From positions 372,001-436,000 of the forward strand of contig NZ_FOVJ01000002.1 of assembly GCF_900115125.1 (NCBI RefSeq): a stretch of 64,000 nucleotides of DNA, given 5' to 3'. Positions 44,793 to 53,340 of this stretch are shown piece after piece. Each line of letters begins with the position of its first letter. Positions within the stretch are counted from its first letter, which is position 1. A program made the position numbers and the translations under genes. The notes under the pieces are model-generated. The model did not search any database. It worked only from the letters and a program-made list of their open reading frames with translations, and was not told the origin of the DNA. Origin of the DNA: Nitrosospira briensis (GTDB lineage: Bacteria; Pseudomonadota; Gammaproteobacteria; Burkholderiales; Nitrosomonadaceae).

Positions 44793-45207
44793 CCTTTAAA
44801 GAGTAACGTTAACCTGATGACTCTTAAGGTCATTTTTTCCTCAAATGAGGAATTTACCAGTAGCTACGAGGAGGACTGTAAGAAAACCCGACACTTCGGC
44901 TCGGCCCGCTGGTTTATAATTCCGCAGGAGTGAAAATCTCTTTATTTGGGTTCGGCTCCCGCCCTCACCTCACGAGAACCTTTTCCGAGAGCCTGCTGTT
45001 GAGCATCCGATCTAGTGAAGCAGCTGAAGAATCGATATCTCAGGCTCATCCTCGTGCAATATACCCGCGGCAGAATATAGGGTCAATGCATATGAACCTG
45101 CTTAACAGCTGGAAAAAACAATGGCCAGCTTCCTTCCCTCCAGATATTTCTGTGCATGCCACCCGTCATCCGATGACGATACCGGCTGAACCGAGGACCT
45201 GTACCCG
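44793..45207. other. non-coding region between PEP-CTERM gene and permease genes
   Basis: About 415 nt without a gene I can support. It contains the short palindrome CCTCAAATGAGG (44838-44849) and a 6-bp dyad AAGAGT/ACTCTT just upstream of the PEP-CTERM sigma-54 site, either of which could bind its activator. No sigma-54 or clear sigma-70 promoter was seen for the plus-strand permease at 45208. Confidence 0.4.
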
Positions 45208-46437
45208 GTGAGAATATTCTGGCTTGACTTTAATTTGGCGTTTCGGAATGTCATCCGCCAAAAACGCCGTAGCGCGATCGCGGTAGGAGCGGTTACGTTC
45301 GGCATCACGGCGCTCATCCTGGCGAACGGTTTTATAGAGTGGATTTTTCTCGATTTTCGGGAATCCACGATCAAATCGCAATTGGGCCACCTGCAAATCG
45401 TGCGTCCAGGCTATCATGACGCGGGAAAAGCGGACCCCTTTGCCTTTTTGCTGCCGGATGCCGTCCCCGAACTCGAAACACCAGGTGAACCGGCGGAAAT
45501 CAAGGCAGTCGCTACGCGCCTCTCTTTCAGTGGCCTGATCAGCCATGGTGAGGCGACCATTTCGTTTATCGGTGACGGCGATGACCCCCGGCAACAAACG
45601 GTTTTCGGCGATGCCTTGCAAATTTCCGCAGGTCGGCATCTCTCCCTCGACGATCCACTGGGAATCATAGTGGGCGAAGGCCTTGCGCGTAACCTGGGCG
45701 TGGGCGTTGGCGACCAGGTCATATTATTGGCGACCACCGCATCGAGAGGAACCAATGCGGTGGAGGTTACGATACGCGGCCTTTTCTCCACGGTTACCAA
45801 GTCTTACGACGACGCCGCGCTGCGCATGCCCATTGAAACAGCACGGCAATTGCTCCGCACAAAAGGTTCTCATGTCTGGATGGTGTTACTGAACGATACC
45901 GCGCAAACAGACCCCATGCTTGCGAAATTTCGCGACAAGCTGCAAAAGGAAAAGCTTGAAATTGTTCCATGGTATGCACTGGCCGACTTCTACAACAAGA
46001 CTGTCACACTGTTCACCAGGCAAATCTACGGTATCAGGCTGATCATAGCCATTATCATCCTTCTCAGCATTACGAATACCATGACGATGAGCGTAATGGA
46101 GCGTATCGGGGAAATCGGCACTTCCATGGCGCTAGGCGTGAAGCGCATGGGCATTATGCGTCTATTCATTAGCGAAGGGGTTCTCATCGGCTGCTTTGGG
46201 GGGATATCAGGCTTGCTGCTGGGGATTTTTTTCGCCCATATGATCTCAGCTGCCGGGATTCCAATGCCGCCCCCTCCCGGGATGGCGCGGGGCTATACCG
46301 GGCAGATTCTCGTTACCTGGGACATCGCACTGGAATCGCTCACGCTTGCCGTCGGCACGACACTGATCGCGAGCGTATACCCTGCCTGGCGTGCATCGAG
46401 AATGCAGATCGTCGATGCCTTAAGGCACAACCGGTAG
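45208..46437 (+). CDS. FtsX/MacB-type ABC transporter permease (first of a tandem pair)
   Basis: 409 residues from a GTG start. One N-terminal helix (SAIAVGAVTFGITALILANG), a periplasmic domain of about 210 residues, and three C-terminal helices (about 270-290, 315-345, 370-395): the MacB/LolC/FtsX layout. FRNVIRQKRRSAIAV is the cytoplasmic entry helix. AAGIPMPPPPGMARGYTG sits in the loop before the last helix. Such permeases move lipids, lipoproteins or peptides out of the inner membrane and do not carry a substrate channel. The cognate ATPase is the minus-strand gene at 49499-50281. Confidence 0.9.
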   Translation: MRIFWLDFNLAFRNVIRQKRRSAIAVGAVTFGITALILANGFIEWIFLDFRESTIKSQLGHLQIVRPGYHDAGKADPFAFLLPDAVPELETPGEPAEIKAVATRLSFSGLISHGEATISFIGDGDDPRQQTVFGDALQISAGRHLSLDDPLGIIVGEGLARNLGVGVGDQVILLATTASRGTNAVEVTIRGLFSTVTKSYDDAALRMPIETARQLLRTKGSHVWMVLLNDTAQTDPMLAKFRDKLQKEKLEIVPWYALADFYNKTVTLFTRQIYGIRLIIAIIILLSITNTMTMSVMERIGEIGTSMALGVKRMGIMRLFISEGVLIGCFGGISGLLLGIFFAHMISAAGIPMPPPPGMARGYTGQILVTWDIALESLTLAVGTTLIASVYPAWRASRMQIVDALRHNR

Positions 46438-46446
46438 TTACCAAGA

Positions 46447-47658
46447 ATGTTCAAGCTTGCGTTGCGCAATATCTTTCGACAGAAATCGCATACAGCCATG
46501 ACGCTGGCAGCAATCATTGGCGGAGTAGCGGGGCTTATCGTTGCCGGCGGCTGGGTAAACGATATCTTCGTGCAACTATCCGAAGCGCTCATACATTCCC
46601 AATCGGGGCATTTGCAGGTTTATAAAAAAGGATTTTTTGCCGAGGGCGCCCGTGCGCCGGAGAAATATCTGATAGCCGCGCCTGACGCCATCAAAAGCAG
46701 CATTGCTGCCGAGGCCGAGGTTGCCGGCGTGATGGCGCGGCTGAATTTCTCCGGACTGCTCAACAATGGCCGCAGTGACCTCCCCATAATCGGTGAAGGG
46801 GTGGAAGCAGGGCCCGAAGCCGTACTTGGAAGCTCTGTCTCCATCATCGCGGGACGCCAACTGGAGGACAAGGATTCGTTTGGCGTCCTGCTCGGACAGG
46901 GTGTCGCACAGGGGTTGAAACTGAAACCCGGCGACTACGTGACAGTGCTTGCGAATTCCCTCGAGGGTGCCCTGAACAGTATCGATCTCCAAGTGATTGG
47001 GGTATTCCAGAGCTTCTCCAACGACTATGACGCCCGCGCAATAAAAATTCCGCTCGCGGCCGCCCAGGAATTGCTCGGCACGGAGAGCGTGAACGCGCTC
47101 GTGATCTCCCTGAATAAAACCAGTGACACCGATCACGTCGCAGCGCACTTGAAGGAACAACTCGGCGTATTGGGTCTGGAAATCAAGACCTGGGTTGAAC
47201 TAAATGATTTTTACGAAAAAACCGTGGAAATGTATAAGGGCCAGTTCGGCGTTCTGCAATTGATCATTCTCGTCATGGTTCTGTTGAGTGTTGCCAACAG
47301 TGTAAACATGAGCATTTTCGAACGTATGGGAGAATTTGGCACGATGATGGCGCTTGGCAACCGTAGAAGCCTGGTATTCCGATTGATCGTAACCGAAAGT
47401 GTATTGATCGGAGTGATCGGCAGTTGCCTCGGGCTTGCGCTTGGCCTGGCGCTGGCATTCGTTATCTCTGCAATCGGCATTCCGATGCCCCCACCTCCAA
47501 ACGCCAATATCGGTTATACCGCGCACATCCAGGTTCTCCCCCCGGTCTTGCTGATGTCCTGCGCCATTGGCATTGCTGCAACAGCCTTGGCGGCTATACT
47601 GCCGGCAAGGCATGTTTCCCGGACGCCGGTGGTTGAGGCGCTGCGGCAGAACTTCTGA
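46447..47658 (+). CDS. FtsX/MacB-type ABC transporter permease (second of a tandem pair)
   Basis: 403 residues, nine nt after the first permease stop. It is clearly its paralogue: FRNIFRQKSHTAMTLAAIIG against FRNVIRQKRRSAIAV, the SGHLQVYK strand against LGHLQIVR, and AIGIPMPPPPNANIGYTA against the same loop. Helices as in the first gene. The pair would form a LolC/LolE-like heterodimer. Downstream lies a 189-nt convergent gap with the porin gene. Confidence 0.9.
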   Translation: MFKLALRNIFRQKSHTAMTLAAIIGGVAGLIVAGGWVNDIFVQLSEALIHSQSGHLQVYKKGFFAEGARAPEKYLIAAPDAIKSSIAAEAEVAGVMARLNFSGLLNNGRSDLPIIGEGVEAGPEAVLGSSVSIIAGRQLEDKDSFGVLLGQGVAQGLKLKPGDYVTVLANSLEGALNSIDLQVIGVFQSFSNDYDARAIKIPLAAAQELLGTESVNALVISLNKTSDTDHVAAHLKEQLGVLGLEIKTWVELNDFYEKTVEMYKGQFGVLQLIILVMVLLSVANSVNMSIFERMGEFGTMMALGNRRSLVFRLIVTESVLIGVIGSCLGLALGLALAFVISAIGIPMPPPPNANIGYTAHIQVLPPVLLMSCAIGIAATALAAILPARHVSRTPVVEALRQNF

Positions 47659-47847
47659 TTTCGATATGCCGTAGGGTTGAACCATTTATCGGGGCTATTA
47701 CCGGCACGAAAATACTGCTAATTTTTCCGATCTTGTTACTCTGGCTCGGCCTGAAATCAAGCCCAGCCAAGCAAGGCGTGCTTTACCCGCCAATACTCGC
47801 TTCCGGCGCCAAGATGTCTGTATTCCTTCCCTACGGAATCAATAGCA

Positions 47848-49515
47848 TCAGAATGAATAGCGCAATTCGGTATAGACGCGGTCATTATTTTGGAAACGGC
47901 CAAACAAGCCGGTAGGTCCTCCCCCAAAAACGTCAGCCCCCAGCGCCCAGCGCCAGTTCCTCTCAAATTGCCAGGTCAGCCGCGGGCGGAACATCCAGTC
48001 GCTGCGGTTCAGGCTGTGGATCAGTAGTGCCTGTCCTTCGAGTTTCCGCCAGAGCTTGGCGTTGAGAAGAATGCTGGCGCCATTCTCTACCCTGTCTGAA
48101 AAATTGTCGCGGTCATACGCGAAAAAAACACGCTGAAAAAATTGAAGATTCAGGCGTGTGTCGGCCGGCAGGTTGAAGTCCAGGCCAACTGCATAATCCA
48201 GGGTATCTTGCCTGACGAGTCCATTCATTGCGGTGGGTCGTGAGACGTTAAATTTGCGCCCGTCTGTATAGACCAGCTCGCCTTTAAGCACAACCGAACC
48301 AAAATCCTTGGAAACGGTTGCACCGACCTGATCGATGTCATCATGCCGAGGCTGAAATACCAGGGGCTCGGTTGGCCCGCTGACACGGTAGAAGGTGGAA
48401 GCGGCATCCAGGCTGTGGTAGTAAAAACCCGAAATATCCCAGCCCTTTACCAGTTGCGATACCCGAAGCCCGTAATTCGAGTTTCCGACGTTGCGCCCCG
48501 ACCGGTCTTCCCCCAGGAAGGAAGCGTTTGCGCGTAGCGGACCGGGGTAAAAGTCTGCGCCCGGCTTGCCGATCTCGTCAATAGTTGGCACTGGAATCCA
48601 GAGCACCTCAACATGGGTATCATTCCTTGAATATTCGGCCCGCATTGCCCACTGCGGGATACGCATTATATCGAATGACGGCAGGATGAATTCGCGCATA
48701 TCCTTCGCGGATACCACGTCAGCGAAAAACAACCCTACCATCTCGCCCCATATCACGTGTTGACGGCCAAGGCGGAAATCGAAGTTTCCTGCTGAAATAT
48801 CGAGATAGTTTTCCCGAATAAAGAAGTCATAGCGTTGATCCTGCCGCACTGCGGAGGGATAAAAGCCGGATAAATCATAGGCAGCGTCATAATCGAACCG
48901 GCCGCTTACTTTCCATTTTATATGCTCGTTGAATTGTCCCGTCCTCGACAATTCAGTTCGCAGTTTCGCTTTGGAAAAATGCTCCGGGCTGCTATAGTTA
49001 TCCGCGATTTCCAGTTGAGAGAATCCCCTCCAGCCGGTCACCAATTTCTTCCATGCCGGCTCGGATGACGCCTCCTTTCGCGGCTGTTCATCATCCCCGA
49101 ATAGGGACTCGCGCGAAACGGGTTCATCGCCGGGCTTTTTGCCAATAGCGACCGTATCTGTATCTACAGTGTCTTTGGCCATGTCTTTAGCTGCCAGAAC
49201 CAAGGATGAAGATATGGATAGAGACAAAGGCAAAGAAAGGGTTTCAGCCCCATCAGCTGCCGTAATATCCATATCTTTAACGGGGGGTGCGGGAGATAAG
49301 GCTGTCTGACGAAGGGACGGCGGCGTCATGGATAAAGACAGGGACAGGAATAAAGGCTCGCCTTCCTCATTGTCGGACAGCGAATTAGACGGAGCGTAGG
49401 CCACGAGAGTCCCGGAATGAGATGTTTCAGACCCGGCAAAGCTGAGTAGCGGCGAGGCGACAACAATCAGTGCGCCAACAAAGGCGGAATATTCAAATTT
49501 ACGTCTGCGTTCCAT
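47848..49515 (-). CDS. outer-membrane beta-barrel protein (DUF1302-like)
   Basis: I start it at ATG 49515 (MERRRKFEYSAFVGALIVV), giving 555 residues with a signal peptide ending near LLSFAGS; an in-frame start at 49608 lies deeper inside the ATPase gene. Residues about 30-150 are low complexity with repeated SLSLS and KDMDIT/KDMAKDT segments. From about 180 a barrel of alternating strands runs to the C-terminal Phe (YTELRYSF), typical for BAM-inserted porins. RQHVIWGEMVGLFFADVV resembles the qvv.WGe motif of DUF1302 proteins, which accompany LolA-like proteins and lipid exporters. It overlaps the ATPase gene by 17 nt. Confidence 0.78.
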   Translation of the reverse strand: MERRRKFEYSAFVGALIVVASPLLSFAGSETSHSGTLVAYAPSNSLSDNEEGEPLFLSLSLSMTPPSLRQTALSPAPPVKDMDITAADGAETLSLPLSLSISSSLVLAAKDMAKDTVDTDTVAIGKKPGDEPVSRESLFGDDEQPRKEASSEPAWKKLVTGWRGFSQLEIADNYSSPEHFSKAKLRTELSRTGQFNEHIKWKVSGRFDYDAAYDLSGFYPSAVRQDQRYDFFIRENYLDISAGNFDFRLGRQHVIWGEMVGLFFADVVSAKDMREFILPSFDIMRIPQWAMRAEYSRNDTHVEVLWIPVPTIDEIGKPGADFYPGPLRANASFLGEDRSGRNVGNSNYGLRVSQLVKGWDISGFYYHSLDAASTFYRVSGPTEPLVFQPRHDDIDQVGATVSKDFGSVVLKGELVYTDGRKFNVSRPTAMNGLVRQDTLDYAVGLDFNLPADTRLNLQFFQRVFFAYDRDNFSDRVENGASILLNAKLWRKLEGQALLIHSLNRSDWMFRPRLTWQFERNWRWALGADVFGGGPTGLFGRFQNNDRVYTELRYSF

Positions 49516-50281
49516 CCGTCTCACTTTGACCGGCAGCTCGATCCGGAGGATTATCCCTCTCGCGCCGCTGCTTGGCCGACAAGCTGGTCTCCTGCTCCTC
49601 CGCCTCATGCCTTACGATTTGCCCGTCCTCTATGCGTACCAGCCGGTTAGCCATTTCCATGACGCGCCGGTCATGAGTAGAAAAAATAAAGGTTGTCCTG
49701 AAGCTGCCGTTGATATCCTTCATCAATTGCAGAATGCCTTCGCCGGTTTTGTGATCGAGATTCGCGGTTGGCTCGTCAGCCAGCACGATCTTTGGTTGCG
49801 TTGCCAGCGCGCGCGCTATCGCCACTCGCTGCCGCTGCCCCCCGCTAAGCTGGTTGGGCCGGTGGCGGGCGAACCTGGAAAGACCTACGATCGCAAGATA
49901 TTTTGAAACCCGGCTGCGGCGCTCCGTGACGCTCAGCTCCTTGAATTGCAGCAAAGGATACTCGACGTTCTCTGCAGCCGAAAGAACGGGAAACAAGTTA
50001 AACGTCTGGAAAATAAAACCGATAGCGCGCGCCCTGAGGTCGGACAACTCATCTGGCGTGCGTCCGCTGATATCCTGATGATCTATAAATATTTTTCCAA
50101 GAGACGGGGTATCGATACATCCGATCAGATTCAGCAAAGTCGACTTGCCACTGCCCGACGGACCCGCGATCGCCATGAAGGAGCCATCTTCAATACTCAA
50201 CGAGATGTCGTTAAGTGCGCAGACTTGCTGTTCACCGAGGGTATACTCTTTGAAAACATGCTCAAGCCGTACTATGCTCAT
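49499..50281 (-). CDS. LolD/MacB-type ABC transporter ATP-binding protein
   Basis: 260 residues with Walker A GPSGSGKSTLL, Q-loop FIFQTFNLFPVLSA, signature LSGGQRQRVAIARAL and Walker B IVLADEPTANLD. NLFPVLSAAENVEYPLL is typical of the LolD/MacB/FtsE branch, which pairs with FtsX-type permeases. The C-terminal 30 residues (rich in Glu, Arg, Gln) are an extension. It is convergent with the two permeases and divergent from the LolA-like gene, with 64 nt between. Confidence 0.93.
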   Translation of the reverse strand: MSIVRLEHVFKEYTLGEQQVCALNDISLSIEDGSFMAIAGPSGSGKSTLLNLIGCIDTPSLGKIFIDHQDISGRTPDELSDLRARAIGFIFQTFNLFPVLSAAENVEYPLLQFKELSVTERRSRVSKYLAIVGLSRFARHRPNQLSGGQRQRVAIARALATQPKIVLADEPTANLDHKTGEGILQLMKDINGSFRTTFIFSTHDRRVMEMANRLVRIEDGQIVRHEAEEQETSLSAKQRRERDNPPDRAAGQSETDGTQT

Positions 50282-50345
50282 GAAAATTATCCTAAAGGGC
50301 AGATCCCAAGAGCGTCAGGGATAAGCATCCATAACAGGAGCCAAA

Positions 50346-51098
50346 ATGCAAAAATTTTCGCAATACCTTTTTACTATGATTTGCCTGTTTGTTGCGGTGG
50401 CGTCCGCCCGATCGGACGACGCGGAATTAGCTCGAGATATATTGGAAAAATCCGACCAGATACGCTTCCCCCGGGAGAGCTTCCAGGTCGATGTCAATAT
50501 CAATACCACTGCACCTGACCAGCCTGTCGACATGCACAAGTTCCGCGTCTTATCCAAAGGCAATGAAAACAGCGTGGTGATGACTACCGAGCCTGCGTCA
50601 GAGAGGGGCCAGATTCTACTGATGAAAGGACGCGATCTGTGGATATTCATGCCTAGCGTTTCGCAACCCATACGCCTATCATTGTCGCAACGGCTTACGG
50701 GTCAAGTTGCCAACGGCGACCTGGCACGTGCGAACTTTACCGGCGATTACACACCTACTATTTTACGTACCGAGGTCATCGATGGCGAGAAATACTGGGT
50801 ACTGGAGCTTCTCGGCGTTGACCGAAGCGTCACGTATCATAAGGTCTTATTCTGGGTACGGCAATCTAATTTCTGGCCATACCGTGCGGAGTTCTACTCG
50901 CTATCCAACCGGCTGCTTAAAACCAGCCGCTATGAAAATTTCGAGATGACTCTAGGAAAGTTGCGTCCGACCCGCCTGGTTATGGAAGATGCGCTCCATA
51001 AGGATGAGGTGTCCGTACTGGAATATTCTGGCATGAAGTTACGAGACCTGCCAGACAAGATCTTCACTAAGGATTACTTGAAAAAACTGGAGCAGTAA
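50346..51098 (+). CDS. LolA-like outer-membrane lipoprotein-sorting protein
   Basis: 250 residues with a signal peptide (FSQYLFTMICLFVAVASA, then RS). The mature protein is a run of beta strands: FQVDVNINTT, NSVVMTTEPAS, GQILLMKGRDLWIFMPSVS and RPTRLVMEDALHKDEVSVLEY, as in the large LolA-like family near MMPL or ABC exporters. It would carry a lipid or lipoprotein from the inner-membrane transporter across the periplasm. AGGAG precedes the ATG by 6 nt. Confidence 0.85.
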   Translation: MQKFSQYLFTMICLFVAVASARSDDAELARDILEKSDQIRFPRESFQVDVNINTTAPDQPVDMHKFRVLSKGNENSVVMTTEPASERGQILLMKGRDLWIFMPSVSQPIRLSLSQRLTGQVANGDLARANFTGDYTPTILRTEVIDGEKYWVLELLGVDRSVTYHKVLFWVRQSNFWPYRAEFYSLSNRLLKTSRYENFEMTLGKLRPTRLVMEDALHKDEVSVLEYSGMKLRDLPDKIFTKDYLKKLEQ

Positions 51099-51269
51099 CG
51101 AGCCGTGGCATTACCAGAGGAGGGTTATATGCAATGTCTCGTTTATAGTGTGAAAGGTTATTTTTCCGGAACACTCGGTCCAACGAAGTCAGCAGCCGGT
51201 TTATCGGGTAATGCTTCCTTGCAGATTGAATTGTGATCCGGGGAAGGACCCTATCAGTTCCCCCAATCC

Positions 51270-52283
51270 ATGAACCGACCAAAATCCCTTCCGCCGGCAC
51301 TGCTCGGCGATAAAAATAGTTTGTCTGATCACGCGCGTGCGGAGATACTTGATCTCAACGGGGCCAGACCACAGGCATTCCTATGGCAGGCATTCGGTGC
51401 CTGGGCCGTAATTATCGCAACGATTACCCTTGCCACTCATGTCGATAGCGTCTGGATGAGTGTCCTCGCCATAATTATAGTCGCGACGAGGTTTAATATC
51501 TTTGCTCTATTGGTGCATGAGCAGGTGCATTTTCTTGGGTTACGTGGGCGCTATGGCGATTTGATCGCAGATCTGTTGGTGGCTTATCCATTATTCGGTG
51601 TCACGGTGGAAAGTTATGCAAAGGTACACCTGTCGCATCACAAATTTTACTTCACTGAAAAAGATCCGGATCATTTACGTAAGGCGGGTGTGGATTGGAC
51701 CTTTCCGATGTCCCATTCACATCTTGCCAGACTTTTGATAAGTGATGTGACGGGCTTGAGTTTCATAAAACTTTTGAAAGGAAAGCGCCACGAAAACACG
51801 AATTTTTTCGGGCGCCCCCGTCCTTCCCCAAAATGGACTCGGCCCGTGTTTTATCTTCTGGTGGGCGCATTATTGACTTACACGGGTGCATGGAGCATCT
51901 TTCTGATGTACTGGGTGTTGCCCTTGCTTACTGTTTTTCCGCTTATCGTGCGACTCGGGGCGGTAAGCGAACATGTATACAATTTGCCCGGTGCCAGCGT
52001 CATCGAGTCCTCGCCACTCATTATACAAAAATGGTGGGAAAAACTTTTATTGCCCAATCTCAATTTTACATTTCACGCTTACCATCACTTCTACCCAGGG
52101 ATTGCATGGATCAACTTGCCAAAAGTACATGAAATCTTTGCTCGGGAGAAGCTTCTAAGCGAGCAACATATATTTCAAGGGTATTGGGCCTACCTGAGAT
52201 ATTTGCAGTCTTTGGGGGATAAGTCTTCAGCGATGGCGACAACGCCCGGCCCTGCTCCCGCCCGTAATCCCCGCAATACCTAG
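51270..52283 (+). CDS. membrane fatty-acid desaturase family protein
   Basis: 337 residues with four predicted helices and three His boxes: HEQVH (83-87), HLSHH (120-124) and HAYHH (269-273), the di-iron site of membrane desaturases and hydroxylases. YSRK-type substrate contacts cannot be read. The family puts a double bond or hydroxyl on an acyl chain, either on ACP or on a membrane lipid. Its place beside acyltransferases suggests it modifies the acyl group of the proposed lipid. The C-terminal 20 residues are low-complexity. Confidence 0.9.
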   Translation: MNRPKSLPPALLGDKNSLSDHARAEILDLNGARPQAFLWQAFGAWAVIIATITLATHVDSVWMSVLAIIIVATRFNIFALLVHEQVHFLGLRGRYGDLIADLLVAYPLFGVTVESYAKVHLSHHKFYFTEKDPDHLRKAGVDWTFPMSHSHLARLLISDVTGLSFIKLLKGKRHENTNFFGRPRPSPKWTRPVFYLLVGALLTYTGAWSIFLMYWVLPLLTVFPLIVRLGAVSEHVYNLPGASVIESSPLIIQKWWEKLLLPNLNFTFHAYHHFYPGIAWINLPKVHEIFAREKLLSEQHIFQGYWAYLRYLQSLGDKSSAMATTPGPAPARNPRNT

Positions 52284-52291
52284 CTCGTCGC

Positions 52292-53167
52292 TCATGTAAG
52301 GTCTTTTCCGGCTTTTATACGCGCGAGTTGCCTGCGAGCGATCCACAAACTGATACGCTGCAAAATATTTCGATTACCGCCCGGCCGCCAGGTTTTCACG
52401 AACCGATTGCAGTAAGCATCAAAATGATAGCCTCGTGGAGCAGAAATCGTTTTACCCCGGTCGAGCAGGATCTTTAAAACGTCGACAGCCGCGAGTCCGG
52501 CACACATTTGGCATGCTGCAATGGTTGAGGGACTTCGCCTCTCCTCGAAATTTACCCGGCTAGGATCCGCAAGATAGCCGCGCTGCAGCATCGCCGGGGA
52601 GAGCCCGAGCAGGAAGCGAATCGCCATCTCCTCCTCGTCGCATCCTTCCAGGCAAAAATACTGTTCAAAAGACATCCCCCCGGGCAGAAACACCAGCACA
52701 GCCGCCCCCATGCCCAGTGGCGCAGCAGTAACAGCAGGAATGCCCAAACGAAAGCATGCAGCAAAAACCGCGCGTCGAATGGCAATGGCAAAGAAGTCGA
52801 GTCCGTCTACATAAATATCGACATCCTTTAGAAAATCATCCAGGTTGGAAAGCGTAATACCTTCGGAAAACTGCCGAATGTTTAGCCCCGGATTGATATC
52901 CCATGCCATCTCGGCCAGCATCTGGACTTTGGGCCTGCCGAGGGACGATACCGCAGCACCTGCTTGCCTATTGAAATTTGCGAGTTCAAAAGTATCGAAA
53001 TCGGCAATGTTGAACGCTCCAATTCCCAGCCTCGCCAAGGTGAGCAAATGGCCGCCACCAACACCTCCCATGCCTGCAATGGCGACCCGCTTCCGGCGCA
53101 GGATCGCCTGCTCCTTTTCCGTAACCCAGCCAATATTGCGGGAAAAGGCAACTTCGTAATCAAAAAT
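52292..53167 (-). CDS. ThiF/MoeB/HesA-family adenylating enzyme, apparent ATT start
   Basis: No ATG, GTG or TTG can begin the domain. The frame stays open to a TAG at 53180-53182 and reads FDYEVAFSRNIGWVTEKEQ before AGMGGVGGGHLL. Within this stretch only ATT (53167-53165) lies at good distance (6 nt) from a ribosome site, AAGGGG, and gives a start reading (M)FDYEVAFSRNIGW as in relatives I recall. From there 291 residues: GxGGxG at 32-38 and DFDTFELANFNRQ at 55-67 for ATP, a CQMC pair but no second Cys pair. It adenylates a carboxylate in a substrate yet unknown. The first ATG inside the frame (53071) would cut the ATP site. Confidence 0.8.
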   Translation of the reverse strand: MFDYEVAFSRNIGWVTEKEQAILRRKRVAIAGMGGVGGGHLLTLARLGIGAFNIADFDTFELANFNRQAGAAVSSLGRPKVQMLAEMAWDINPGLNIRQFSEGITLSNLDDFLKDVDIYVDGLDFFAIAIRRAVFAACFRLGIPAVTAAPLGMGAAVLVFLPGGMSFEQYFCLEGCDEEEMAIRFLLGLSPAMLQRGYLADPSRVNFEERRSPSTIAACQMCAGLAAVDVLKILLDRGKTISAPRGYHFDAYCNRFVKTWRPGGNRNILQRISLWIARRQLARIKAGKDLT

Positions 53168-53270
53168 AGCGTTCCCCTTCTAAGAACAGCATTTCTGCTT
53201 CAGATAATCGTATCCGTGGCCGTAAATATATTAAGAAATGCCTCGGATCAATCAGGCCGATACCCATCAT
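53160..53270 (-). CDS. possible short ORF of 36 residues ahead of the ThiF gene
   Basis: ATG at 53270 has AGGGG about 5 nt upstream and encodes MMGIGLIDPRHFLIYL up to LEGERYF, ending at TGA 53160-53162, overlapping the ThiF start by eight bases in another frame. Its end would join smoothly with ThiF by a -1 shift on TTTTT. It could be a leader for coupled translation, a frameshifted N-terminus, or chance. No family recognised. Confidence 0.25.
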   Translation of the reverse strand: MMGIGLIDPRHFLIYLRPRIRLSEAEMLFLEGERYF

Positions 53271-53340
53271 TCGATCCCCTGGCTTATCCCTCCGAGAGAT
53301 AATTCCGCCAGTTAGTCTAAAAGTACCGCAGGAAACCGCT

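Noticed and set aside
45166-45639. Minus-strand open frame opposite the first permease
   Set aside because: Shadow of the permease coding sequence with no motif or ribosome site.
47659-47847. Possible gene in the gap between the second permease and the barrel gene
   Set aside because: Only a short frame without ribosome site or recognisable features; a convergent intergenic region.
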